The position numbers were made by a program, and so were the translations under genes. 64,000 nt of DNA from Mesorhizobium sp. ORS 3324 (lineage in GTDB: Bacteria > Pseudomonadota > Alphaproteobacteria > Rhizobiales > Rhizobiaceae): contig LM655204.1 in assembly GCA_000824825.2 (NCBI GenBank), positions 94,999-158,998 on the forward strand, given 5' to 3'. Of the stretch, positions 44,954 to 53,643 are shown one piece after another. Below the pieces are notes generated by a model. The model was not told the origin of the DNA. It did no database searches and saw nothing but the letters and a program-made list of their open reading frames with translations. How positions within the stretch are numbered: position 1 is the first letter of the stretch; the number at the start of each line of letters is the position of its first letter.

Positions 44954-46729
44954 TCACCCCTTCGGCGGGGGCGGCGTGACCGGCTTCGCTTTCTGGGTTT
45001 CCTGCGCCGTGTTGGATTCGATCGGCGGCAGGCCCTTGAGCAGCTTCTGCTGCAGGGCGGCGAGCACGTCCGGATCCGGCTTCAGGTCGCGCGCCTGGGT
45101 CCACTGGAACGTCGCTTCCAGCTTGCGGCCGACGCGCCAATAGGCGTCGCCCAGGTGATCGTTGAGGACCGGATCTTCCGGCTTCAGCGACACGGCGCGC
45201 TCCATTTCGCGCACGGCGTCGTCGAAGCGGCCGAGGCGGTAATAGGCCCAGCCCAGCGAATCGACGATGTAGCCGTCGCTAGGCCTGAGATCCACGGCCT
45301 TCTGGATCATCGCCAGGCCTTCCTTGAGGTTCATGTTCATGTCGACCCAGGAATAGCCGAGATAGTTCAGAACCTGAGGCTGGTCGGGCTGCAGCTCCAG
45401 CGCCTTGCGGAAATTGGGCTCGGCCTTCGGCCATTCCTTCAACCGCTCATAGGCGATGCCGCGCTGGTAGAAGACGTTCCAGTTGGCGGCCGTCGGCGTC
45501 TTCAGCACCTCTGCTGCCTTGTCATAGAGATTGGCGGCCGAACGGTAATCCTCCTTGGCGGAATAGACACCGCCGAGCGCGAGATAACCGCGCATGTCGG
45601 TTGGGTGGGCGTCGACATATCCCTTGAGGTGCGCGATCGCCTCGTCGTTGTGGTCGATATCGGCAAGGTTCAGGCCAAGCTGCAGCTCCGAAAGCTCCTT
45701 CAACGGCGAGGAGGCCGGAATGCGGCGGTAGAGCGCTATGGCGCCTTCGCCGTCCTTCAGCTGCTCGGCGACGGCGGCGAGCTGAACGAGGGCGGCGTCG
45801 CTGTCGGGCTTCAAAGCCAGCGCATATTGCAGATAGAGCCGCACGAAAGGCTCGCCGCCGCCGCGATTGAGCGCGGTGGCGAGGTCGAGCAGGATTTCCG
45901 AGGCACCGTCCGCCGGGGTGGCAATGAGAGGCTCGATCTTGTCGCCCTTGTTGATCCTGTCGCGCAGCGTGGTGATTTCGAGCTTGCCAGGCGCGAAGGC
46001 CTCCGCCTGGTTGAGCACCGAAAGCGCCTTCGCCTTGTCGCCCTTACGGGCGAGGAAGGAAGCATAGGCCTGGGCATTGCGCATCCAGGTCTCGGGCGCG
46101 GAGCCGCCGGCCGCGGTGTCGGCCAGCGTGGCGGCGTAGATCTCATCGGCCTTGTCGGAAAGACCGGCGGCGTCGGCGATCAGCGCACGATGGTAGGACT
46201 TGAACAGGCCGAACCAGTCCGGCCCCTTGAGCTTGTCGATGGACTCCATCGCCTCTGATGCATTTCCGGCACCTTCCTTGGCCCACCCATCCATGACGCC
46301 GGAAAGCAGCCGGTCGAGGTCGGATTCGAGCGACAGCTTCAGCCAGTACTGAGCCTTGGCGTAGTCCTTCTTGTGGAAGGAATCGACGGCGAGCCCCAGT
46401 CGCGAGAAGCGCTCGACATCGGGCACTTCCTTGAGCTTGTCCGCGTAGACCAGCGATTCCTCGAAGCGTCCTTGCGCGACAAGCGCCAGCATCAGGCTCT
46501 GCTGCAGCTCGGTGTCGTTGGGAGCAAAGGCCAGCGCCTGCTTGTAATAGGCGATGGCGTGGTCGAGATCGTTGTCGCTCTCCGCAGTATGAGCAGCAAG
46601 ATAGGCGCCCGAAAAGGACGTGATCTGGATCGGTTTGGCGTTTTCCTTGGCATGGGCAGGCAGCACCGAAAGCGCCACACCCGTCAAAAATGCCAGCCTT
46701 GTCAGCCAGCGCGCACGTCTCTGCTGCAT
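44954..46729 (-). CDS. TPR-repeat exported protein
   Basis: 591 residues from the ATG at 46729 (AAGGGA upstream). Signal peptide (RLAFLTGVALSVLPAHA) and then TPR helices over nearly the whole length: for example NDLDHAIAYYKQALAFAPND, FYQRGIAYERLKEWPKAEPN, DSLGWAYYRLGRFDDAVREM, and VLNDHLGDAYWRVGRKLEAT. Short Pro/Lys tail. Periplasmic scaffold of a family conserved in alphaproteobacteria; partner unknown. Confidence 0.88.
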   Translation of the reverse strand: MQQRRARWLTRLAFLTGVALSVLPAHAKENAKPIQITSFSGAYLAAHTAESDNDLDHAIAYYKQALAFAPNDTELQQSLMLALVAQGRFEESLVYADKLKEVPDVERFSRLGLAVDSFHKKDYAKAQYWLKLSLESDLDRLLSGVMDGWAKEGAGNASEAMESIDKLKGPDWFGLFKSYHRALIADAAGLSDKADEIYAATLADTAAGGSAPETWMRNAQAYASFLARKGDKAKALSVLNQAEAFAPGKLEITTLRDRINKGDKIEPLIATPADGASEILLDLATALNRGGGEPFVRLYLQYALALKPDSDAALVQLAAVAEQLKDGEGAIALYRRIPASSPLKELSELQLGLNLADIDHNDEAIAHLKGYVDAHPTDMRGYLALGGVYSAKEDYRSAANLYDKAAEVLKTPTAANWNVFYQRGIAYERLKEWPKAEPNFRKALELQPDQPQVLNYLGYSWVDMNMNLKEGLAMIQKAVDLRPSDGYIVDSLGWAYYRLGRFDDAVREMERAVSLKPEDPVLNDHLGDAYWRVGRKLEATFQWTQARDLKPDPDVLAALQQKLLKGLPPIESNTAQETQKAKPVTPPPPKG

Positions 46730-46979
46730 CTTATCCCTTTCAGCCAGGCGGGATCCCGCCCTCGGCGGACCGCCCACAGACTTGACCTTTTCCAGACAAA
46801 GCATGGCCTTTTTGGGGACAGGCTTCAATCCGGCGCGAATCACAATGCAATCATCCGGCTCAAAAAAACGATGCCGCGCGACCGGAAAGTCCGGCGCGGA
46901 CGCCTAAGGATACGAACAAGCCAGTTTGCCTGTCTCCAGTTGCGGACACCAGGCCATGCCAAGGAAAACCGACAGGTTC

Positions 46980-47996
46980 TCAGTTGACGCGGCTGATGCA
47001 GAAATCGATGACGTCGATGAGCGCCGATTTTTGCGGCGTCGCCTCAAGCGGCGCCAGCGCGTCGCGAGCGATCTCGCCGAAGTGGCGGGCGCGGCCGATC
47101 GTGTCGGCGATGGCGCCGTGGCGGATCATCAGGCCTATCGCCTTTTCGAGCCCGGCATCGTCGGTGACATTGTCCTCGATGGCGCGCTTCCAGAAGGTGC
47201 GCTCGGCCTTGGTGCCGCGCCGGTAGGCGAGAATCACCGGCAGCGTCACCTTGCCCTCGCGGAAATCGTCGCCGACATTCTTGCCGAGATCCTTGCTGGA
47301 GCCGCCATAGTCCAGCGCGTCGTCGATGAGCTGGAAGGCAAGGCCGAGATTCATGCCATAGGAGCGCAGCGCCGCGCGGTCGTTGCGCGAGGCCAGCGCA
47401 ATCACCGGGCCGACCTCGGCGGCTGCCGAAAACAGCGCCGCGGTCTTGGCCTTGATGACGGCGAAATGCTCGTCCTCGGTGGTCTCCAGGTTCTTGGCGG
47501 CGGCAAGCTGCATCACCTCGCCCTCGGCAATGATGGAGGCCGCGCTCGACAGGATGTCGAGGGCTTCGAGCGAGCCGACCTCGACCATCATACGGAAGGC
47601 CTGGCCGAGCAGGAAATCGCCGACCAGCACGCTCGCCTGGTTGCCCCAGATCATGCGCGCGGTCTTCTTGCCGCGGCGAAGCGCGCTCTCGTCGACGACG
47701 TCGTCATGGAGCAGCGTCGCGGTGTGCATGAACTCGACCGCGGTCGCGAGCTTGACGTGGCCTTCGCCGGCATAGCCGAACATCTGGGCGGCGGCGAGGG
47801 TCAGCATCGGTCTTAGCCGCTTGCCGCCGGACGAAATCAGGTGATTGGCGACCTCCGGGATCATCTCGACGTCGGAGCCGGCCTTCGACAGGATCAGCTC
47901 GTTGACGCGCCCCATGTCGGCCGCCGTCAGATCGATGAGATCCTTGATCGAAGCGGCTTCCCGCTTGCCTTCGATATTGAGAACCACTCCCACCAC
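46980..47996 (-). CDS. polyprenyl (octaprenyl) diphosphate synthase
   Basis: 338 residues. Chain-elongating trans-prenyltransferase: first DDxxD as TATLLHDDVVDESALRRGKK (~102), second as AFQLIDDALDYGGSSKDLGK (~230), and SSGGKRLRPMLTLAAAQMFG upstream. Start GTG at 47996 (GGGAG 5 bases upstream) or 47993; the longer frame back to 48392 is leader shadow. Probably makes the ubiquinone side chain used by UbiA. Divergent from the DUF2007 gene. Confidence 0.93.
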   Translation of the reverse strand: MVGVVLNIEGKREAASIKDLIDLTAADMGRVNELILSKAGSDVEMIPEVANHLISSGGKRLRPMLTLAAAQMFGYAGEGHVKLATAVEFMHTATLLHDDVVDESALRRGKKTARMIWGNQASVLVGDFLLGQAFRMMVEVGSLEALDILSSAASIIAEGEVMQLAAAKNLETTEDEHFAVIKAKTAALFSAAAEVGPVIALASRNDRAALRSYGMNLGLAFQLIDDALDYGGSSKDLGKNVGDDFREGKVTLPVILAYRRGTKAERTFWKRAIEDNVTDDAGLEKAIGLMIRHGAIADTIGRARHFGEIARDALAPLEATPQKSALIDVIDFCISRVN

Positions 47997-48155
47997 GCTC
48001 ACTCCCGTCTCGTTGACGCGCACGACAACACCCTGATCCCGGTCGGACTCTAGGTCGGTACAACCGGGCACCGCAAGAGGCGAATTGGCGCGGCCGGCCT
48101 GGCGCGGGGTTGCCTCAGCGTTTACATGAACGGCGCAACCTGCGATTTTCGTTCC

Positions 48156-48380
48156 ATGATAGAACTCGTGCGCACCAACGACGCCGTCCTCATCTCCTTC
48201 GTCGAATCGCTGATGCGCGATGCCGGCATCGCCTGTTTCGTCGCCGACCAGAATATGAGCGTGCTCGATGGATCGATCGGCGCCCTGCCCCGGCGCATCA
48301 TGGTCGATGCCGACAAGGCCGATGCGGCGCGGCGCATCCTGAAGGATGCGGGGATCGAGAACGAGATCCACCGGAAATGA
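48156..48380 (+). CDS. DUF2007 domain protein
   Basis: 74 residues, MIELVRTNDAVLISFVESLM then RDAGIACFVADQNMSVLDGS, the putative signal-transducing DUF2007 fold (GlnB-like ferredoxin fold). The stop overlaps the TrmN6-like start by four bases (ATGA), so the two are translationally coupled. An ATG ten codons upstream is less family-like. Confidence 0.88.
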   Translation: MIELVRTNDAVLISFVESLMRDAGIACFVADQNMSVLDGSIGALPRRIMVDADKADAARRILKDAGIENEIHRK

Positions 48381-49174
48381 TGGCAGCGTCAACCGCCCTC
48401 GCCCCCGACGTACCGGCCCATACGATCGATGCCTTCCATCGCGGGCGCTTCTGGCTGGTGCAGCCGAGGCAAGGCCATCGCGCCGGCATGGACGCCATGA
48501 TGCTGGCAGCAGCCGTGCCGTCCGGCTTTTCCGGCCGGCTCGCCGACTTCGGCGCCGGTGCCGGCGGCGCCGCGCTCGCGCTGCTTTCGCGGTGCCCGCA
48601 AGCGCGCGCCGTGCTGGTCGAGCGCTCCGCCGAGATGGCCGCCTTTGCCGTCGCCACGCTTGCGCATCCCGGCAATGCGCATCTCGGCGACCGCGCCTTG
48701 GTGCTGACGGCGGATGTCACGCTCGCCGGCCGGGCGCGCGCCCAAGCCGGGCTCGCCGACAAGTCCTTCGACTTCGTCATCATGAACCCGCCCTTCAACG
48801 CCGCCGAGGACCGCTCGACGCCGGATGCGCTGCGCAGGCAGGCGCATGTCACGGAGGACGGGTTGTTCGAGCGCTGGATCAGGAGCGCCGCCGCCGTCGT
48901 CAAGCCGCGCGGCGGGCTTGCCGTGATTGCCCGGCCCGAGCAGCTCGTCGCCATCCTCGACGCGGTCGAAGGCCGCTTCGGCGACGCCGAGATGCTGTGC
49001 GTGCACCCTCGCCCCGAGGCCGCGGCGATCCGCATCGTCGTCAGGGCGGTGCTTGGCGCCCGCGGCAAGCTGTCGATCCGGCCGCCGCTCATCTTGCACG
49101 GACCGTCGGGCAACCAGCCGACGGAGCGGACCGAGATGATCAGCAACGGGCTGGCATCGCTGTTCGGCGATTGA
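48377..49174 (+). CDS. TrmN6-like SAM-dependent methyltransferase
   Basis: 265 residues. Motif I LADFGAGAGGAALALLSRCP and the N6-adenine/glutamine methyltransferase motif IMNPPFNAAED (~140) are clear. The family methylates A37 of tRNA1(Val). DUF2007 followed by this methyltransferase and then an S49 peptidase is a conserved order in Rhizobiales. Confidence 0.88.
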   Translation: MMAASTALAPDVPAHTIDAFHRGRFWLVQPRQGHRAGMDAMMLAAAVPSGFSGRLADFGAGAGGAALALLSRCPQARAVLVERSAEMAAFAVATLAHPGNAHLGDRALVLTADVTLAGRARAQAGLADKSFDFVIMNPPFNAAEDRSTPDALRRQAHVTEDGLFERWIRSAAAVVKPRGGLAVIARPEQLVAILDAVEGRFGDAEMLCVHPRPEAAAIRIVVRAVLGARGKLSIRPPLILHGPSGNQPTERTEMISNGLASLFGD

Positions 49175-49282
49175 TTAGAGGCCGGCGATACGGCATTGCC
49201 GTTGGCTGGCGAATTCCTACATGCCGGTGACAGGGATGAGGTCTCGCCTTGCTCCTTGCACCTCTTCCGGAGACACGCTTTC

Positions 49283-50140
49283 GTGAAACGCTTCTTCAAC
49301 CGCCTGCTGCCGAAATCCTGGCGCTCGACAGTCGTCACCATTCCCGTCGTCCGGCTGCACGGCACCATCCTGCCCGGCGGCGGCCAGTTCCGGCCGAGCC
49401 TGTCGCTCGCCTCGACGGCCGGCGTCATCGAAAAAGCATTCTCCTTCGATGCGCCGGCAATTGCCATCTCGATCAACTCGCCGGGCGGCTCGCCGGTGCA
49501 GTCGAGGCTGATCTTCAAGCGCATCCGCGACCTGGCGGCCGAGAAGGACAAGAAGGTCCTGGTCTTCGTCGAGGACGTGGCGGCCTCCGGCGGCTACATG
49601 ATCGCCATCGCCGGCGACGAGATCTTTGCCGATCCGTCGTCGATCGTCGGCTCGATCGGTGTCGTATCAGCTTCCTTCGGTTTCCCGGACCTGTTGAAGA
49701 AGATCGGCGTCGAGCGCCGCGTCTATACCGCCGGCCAAAACAAGGCGGTGCTCGACCCCTTCAAGCCGGAGAAGAAGGAAGACGTCGAGCGGCTGAAGGC
49801 GCTGCAGATCGAGGTGCACGAGACCTTCATCGATCTCGTCAAGGAGCGGCGCGGCACGAAGCTCAAGGACGATCCGGACCTGTTCACGGGGTTGTTCTGG
49901 ACCGCGAAGAAGGGTCTTGAGCTTGGCCTCGTGGATGCGCTGGGCGACATGCGCAGCGTGCTCAAGACCCGCTTCGGCGCCAAGACCCAGCTCAAGCTGA
50001 TCACCGCGCCGCGCGGGCTTTTTGGCCGTTTCGGCCTGTTCGGCTCGCGCTTTTCAGCGCCCGACATCGCCGCGGCCGCCGCGAACGGCATCATCGATGC
50101 GGCGGAAGAGCGCGCATTGTGGGCACGCTTCGGGCTTTGA
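49283..50140 (+). CDS. S49 family signal-peptide-peptidase-like serine protease
   Basis: 285 residues from a GTG at 49283 (GGAG 10 bases upstream). Short SppA/SohB-like form: SINSPGGSPVQSRLIFKRIR, the nucleophile Ser in EDVAASGGYMIAIAGDEIFA, SSIVGSIGVVSASFGF, and the general-base Lys in GQNKAVLDPFKPEKKEDV. No signal peptide; one weak hydrophobic segment near the start. Degrades cleaved signal peptides or membrane proteins by family inference. Confidence 0.9.
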   Translation: MKRFFNRLLPKSWRSTVVTIPVVRLHGTILPGGGQFRPSLSLASTAGVIEKAFSFDAPAIAISINSPGGSPVQSRLIFKRIRDLAAEKDKKVLVFVEDVAASGGYMIAIAGDEIFADPSSIVGSIGVVSASFGFPDLLKKIGVERRVYTAGQNKAVLDPFKPEKKEDVERLKALQIEVHETFIDLVKERRGTKLKDDPDLFTGLFWTAKKGLELGLVDALGDMRSVLKTRFGAKTQLKLITAPRGLFGRFGLFGSRFSAPDIAAAAANGIIDAAEERALWARFGL

Positions 50141-50223
50141 AAAGGCGGTGAATGCGTTTAGCGTAAAGGCTTGACCGACCCGTACGGCCGGCCTTACCGC
50201 GTAAACGCGGGAGGAGTTTCGAG

Positions 50224-50409
50224 ATGCCGCAGATCATTTTCTTTGTCGTCGTCGGCGCCGCCGCCTATTTCGGCTACCGCGCCTTCATCCGCGAGGCCGA
50301 GCGCGTGACGGCCAAGATCCGGCGCACCGAGAAACAGGCGGCCAACGGCACGATGGGCACGCTGGTCAAGGATCCGAAGACCGGCGAATACCGTCTGGCC
50401 AAGGACTGA
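50224..50409 (+). CDS. small single-pass membrane protein
   Basis: 61 residues: one N-terminal transmembrane helix (IIFFVVVGAAAYFGYRAF), a basic helix, then GTLVKDPKTGEYRLAKD. Conserved in rhizobia between the S49 peptidase and ispE. GGAGG before the ATG. Its stop overlaps the proposed ispE CTG start. Function unknown. Confidence 0.78.
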   Translation: MPQIIFFVVVGAAAYFGYRAFIREAERVTAKIRRTEKQAANGTMGTLVKDPKTGEYRLAKD

Positions 50410-51317
50410 ACATCATCTCGCCAGCAGCCGACATCCTGAAGCCCGAGGCCACGTCCCGGACGTGGCTTGCTCCTGCCAAGATCAATCTGGCGCTTCATGT
50501 CACCGGCCGGCGCGTCGACGGCTACCATCTCCTCGACAGTCTTGCGGTCTTCACCCGCTTCGGCGACCGGCTGGAGATCGAGCCGGCCGAGCGCGATGAA
50601 TTCTCGGTATCGGGCCCTTTCGCCGCCGGCGTGCCGCTCGATGCCGACAATCTGGTGGTGAAGGCGCGTCAGGCCTTGCGGGTGGAAGCCGGCGCGCGAC
50701 AGACGCCGCCCGTCGCCATCCGGCTGGAGAAGAACCTGCCGGTCGCCTCCGGCGTCGGCGGCGGCTCGAGCGACGCGGCGGCCGCGCTCAACGGCCTTTC
50801 GCGCCTCTGGAAGCTCGATTGCGGCGAAGCCGAACTGGCGCGGATCGGCCTTTCGCTCGGCGCCGATCTGCCGATGTGCCTCAAGGCAAAGCCGCTGATC
50901 GCGCGCGGCATCGGTGATGAACTGTCGCCGTTGACGGAGTTCCCGGCGCTGGCACTGGTCCTGATCAACCCGGGCGTGGCGGTTTCGACGCCCGAAGTGT
51001 TCAGGGCTCTTTCCAGGCGCGACAATGAGGCGCTGCCGCCTCTGCCCAATCGCCTGGATTTTCACACCGTCCGCAATTGGCTCGCGACGACTCGCAACGA
51101 CCTCGAGCCTGCCGCGCGCATCATCCAGCCGGCCGTGGGCGAAGCGCTCAAGGCGCTCAAGAAATCAGGCGCCGCCTTTGCCCGCATGTCCGGCTCCGGC
51201 GCCACCTGTTTCGGCCTGTTCGAAACCGGTAACATCGCCAAGCGCGCGGCGATCGAGATCCGCGCTCGCCACCCCGACTGGTTCGTCGCCGCGACGCGCA
51301 GCATGGAGGCTGACTGA
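50406..51317 (+). CDS. ispE: 4-diphosphocytidyl-2-C-methyl-D-erythritol kinase, non-AUG start
   Basis: MEP pathway GHMP kinase. The conserved N-terminus LAPAKINLALHVTGRRVDGY begins about 20 codons after a CTG at 50406; the only standard start in frame is the GTG at 50631, which would remove that region. Later: PVASGVGGGSSDAAAALNGL (ATP loop) and AAFARMSGSGATCFGLFE. The CTG sits over the stop of the preceding gene (CTGA), consistent with coupled re-initiation; AAGGA lies just before. From CTG the protein is 303 residues, a normal length. It overlaps moaB by 1 base. Confidence 0.88.
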   Translation: MNIISPAADILKPEATSRTWLAPAKINLALHVTGRRVDGYHLLDSLAVFTRFGDRLEIEPAERDEFSVSGPFAAGVPLDADNLVVKARQALRVEAGARQTPPVAIRLEKNLPVASGVGGGSSDAAAALNGLSRLWKLDCGEAELARIGLSLGADLPMCLKAKPLIARGIGDELSPLTEFPALALVLINPGVAVSTPEVFRALSRRDNEALPPLPNRLDFHTVRNWLATTRNDLEPAARIIQPAVGEALKALKKSGAAFARMSGSGATCFGLFETGNIAKRAAIEIRARHPDWFVAATRSMEAD

Positions 51318-51865
51318 TGGCCAACGAGAGCCGCCCTTTCATCCCCGTACGCATCGCCGTGCTGACGGTTTCCGACACGCGCAGCCTGGCCGACGACAAA
51401 TCGGGCCAGACGCTGGCAGACCGCATCGCGGAGGCGGGCCACATATTGGCCGCACGCGATATCGTCACCGACGACCGGGAAAAGATCCGCGAAAAAGTGC
51501 TCGGCTGGTCGAAGAACGAAGCGGTCGATGTCGTGATCACGACCGGCGGCACCGGCTTCACCGGCCGTGACGTGACGCCGGAAGCGCTGGAACCGATCTT
51601 CGAAAAGCGCATGGATGGGTTTTCGGAAGTCTTCCACCGCATTTCCTACGACAAGATTGGCACCTCGACAATCCAGAGCCGGGCGACGGGCGGCGTCGTC
51701 AACGCCACCTTCGTCTTCGTGCTGCCGGGCTCGCCCGGCGCCTGCAAGGATGCCTGGGACGGCATCCTCAAGCCGCAGCTCGACTACCGGCACATGCCCT
51801 GCAATTTCGTGGAGATCATGCCGCGCCTTGACGAGCATTTGCGGCGCGGCGGCAAGACCGGATAG
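51317..51865 (+). CDS. moaB: molybdenum cofactor biosynthesis protein B
   Basis: 182 residues, MoaB/MogA fold: RIAVLTVSDTRSLADDKSGQ, VDVVITTGGTGFTGRDVTPE and FVFVLPGSPGACKDAWDGIL. Binds molybdopterin. The ATG overlaps the ispE stop (TGATG). Confidence 0.94.
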   Translation: MANESRPFIPVRIAVLTVSDTRSLADDKSGQTLADRIAEAGHILAARDIVTDDREKIREKVLGWSKNEAVDVVITTGGTGFTGRDVTPEALEPIFEKRMDGFSEVFHRISYDKIGTSTIQSRATGGVVNATFVFVLPGSPGACKDAWDGILKPQLDYRHMPCNFVEIMPRLDEHLRRGGKTG

Positions 51866-51883
51866 CCGGCCCAGCTCAGCGGA

Positions 51884-52866
51884 TCACGGCTCGCCGTGGA
51901 ACGGCGCCGTGACGGCCGCGAGACGCCGAAGCCGATCTCCATCATCAGCCGCGCGTGCGCGCAGGCACCGTGCCCATGTGAAAGCCGAACGGATCCTCGA
52001 CGAAGCCCAAGCCGGCCTCGCCGGTCAGCGTGACCGGGCTGTCTTCAGCATAGACCTTCTGTACCTGTTCCGCCGGGTGTCCGACCAGGAACGTCAGCTG
52101 ATGCTCGAGCGCGCGGTGCTTGTGGCTGCCGCGGACATAGACATGCGGGCCGGTGCCGGTGTCGACCGGCGTTAGATAGCAGAAGAACTTCAGCATCCGC
52201 CAATCGTCGAGGTCGAAGTGGTATTTGCCGAGCGATGCGAGGTTCTTGTCGGCGTCGGAGGCCTTGCCGGTCGGGAAGCTCCACCAGACGCGCGTGGTGA
52301 TCAATTTCGCCTGGCCGCCGAGACAGTGCCGGGCGACGTCGAGGAGCAGCGGGTCCTTTTGGATGGCAAGCGCTGCCTCGCAGTCCAGGATGCGCTCGAA
52401 ATAGTGGCCGCTGAGCAGCGAGCGGCCGAACCGCTTTTCCGCCTCGTCATACTCGCCCGGCATCAATTCAAGGCGACGATCGAAATTGCCGAAACAGGGC
52501 GTGCGTTGCGCGAATGCGGCGATCTCCTCGTGGATATCCTGCGGCAGCATGATGCCTGAAAACAATCCGTCGGAGCGCAAAGCCTCGACCACCGCCTTTG
52601 CGCTCGATGCCCGCGAACATCGTCTCTCCCTCATCATCGAGCGCACGGGCTCGCTTGGCACCCAGCCAGTGCATGTGGCGCCCCGGCATGGTGCGCGCCA
52701 GCACGAACATCGGCAGCCAGGCCGGGTTTTCGCGAAGATGCTTCAGATAGGTCGGGATCCGCACGGCCATGCGCCTGAGTAGGCTGCCGTCGCGGGCGAT
52801 GGCCTCCAGGCTGGCCGCGCCGAAATTGTCAGGGGAGCAAGATTCATCGGGGGTCCTCATATGCAT
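51884..52866 (-). pseudogene. phytanoyl-CoA dioxygenase family gene with several frameshifts
   Basis: Two overlapping minus-strand frames are pieces of one protein. Codons from 52866 give MHMRTPDESC through GETMFAGIERK; then the other frame continues AVVEALRSDGLFSGIMLPQD, KYHFDLDDWRMLKFF (HxD iron ligands) and GPHVYVRGSHKHRALE (distal His). Removing one base at the T3 run 52597-52599 joins them. Near the end, a further single-base gain around 51948-51956 yields TRRLMMEIGFGV and another around 51915-51921 yields AAVTAPFHGEP and a stop at 51884. Three lesions argue for a real pseudogene. Fe(II)/2-oxoglutarate-dependent family. Confidence 0.75.
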
Positions 52867-53042
52867 TGACGTTTGCCGAAGCGACGCCTGCCTATCGCTT
52901 CGGCATTACCCAGTCCCGATTGTCCGCTGTAAGGGGATGCTAATCTGGCCTCATTTTTTGTGCAGTGCACAATGGTAGGGGCTGACAAGAAATTTACCGC
53001 GCCGTCCCCTCTCCTTCTCCCTTTGCGGGGAACCCGCTTGCA

Positions 53043-53546
53043 TCACTTCGGCGGCGCCACCCAGATTTCGGCGCTCAATCTTTTGGTCGCCAGGCCGCGC
53101 GCCAAAGCTTCGGCGCTGCGCGCGTTTTTGGCGAGCGCCGAGGCTTGGCGCTTGCTGATGACGAGGCCTTCGGCCAGCGCCCGATTGCCTGAAAAGACCC
53201 GGGCCAGGAAGGGCGTGCGATTGCCGCGGGCGCGCGAAAAACGTGCCGGCATCGTCTGCCTCGCCGTGTGCGCCACCACCTCCTCGATCCAGCCTTCGGC
53301 CAGCCGCGCGCCGGGCTCGAGCAGCAGCAGCCAATCGCCCTTGGCCTGGCCGATGGCGGCGGCGACACCGCCGGTCATATAGTGGCAGCCGGCGTGCTCG
53401 GCGACGCGATGCGTCTGATCGGTCGAACCGGCATCGCAGACGATGACGTCGCGCACGACGCCTTCGACCGCGCCGCCGATCAGCGAGGCGAGCGTGCGGG
53501 CAAGACCCTCTTCGTCATTCCGGGTTTCGATGAGAACGCTGAGCAT
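53043..53546 (-). CDS. short family 2 glycosyltransferase-like protein
   Basis: 167 residues with a GT-A start MLSVLIETRNDEEGLARTLA, VRDVIVCDAGSTDQTHRVAE (second strand with DxGSxD) and GDWLLLLEPGARLAEGWIEE in place of the usual DxD motif. Shorter than complete GT2 enzymes and the DxD is changed to EPG, so activity is doubtful. Divergent from the radical SAM gene. Confidence 0.75.
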   Translation of the reverse strand: MLSVLIETRNDEEGLARTLASLIGGAVEGVVRDVIVCDAGSTDQTHRVAEHAGCHYMTGGVAAAIGQAKGDWLLLLEPGARLAEGWIEEVVAHTARQTMPARFSRARGNRTPFLARVFSGNRALAEGLVISKRQASALAKNARSAEALARGLATKRLSAEIWVAPPK

Positions 53547-53643
53547 TTGAGCCGAATAGCGGAAAGCCGGGCGCTGCGCCAGTTGCGCCTCGCGGGTTAA
53601 AAAGTTCTTGCTTTGTTCTCATCGACAAAATAGGAATAGTTTC

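Noticed and set aside
53043..53546. Glycosyltransferase gene as a truncated pseudogene
   Set aside because: Short, but it has a proper start and stop and similar short GT2-like proteins exist; no frame lesion seen.
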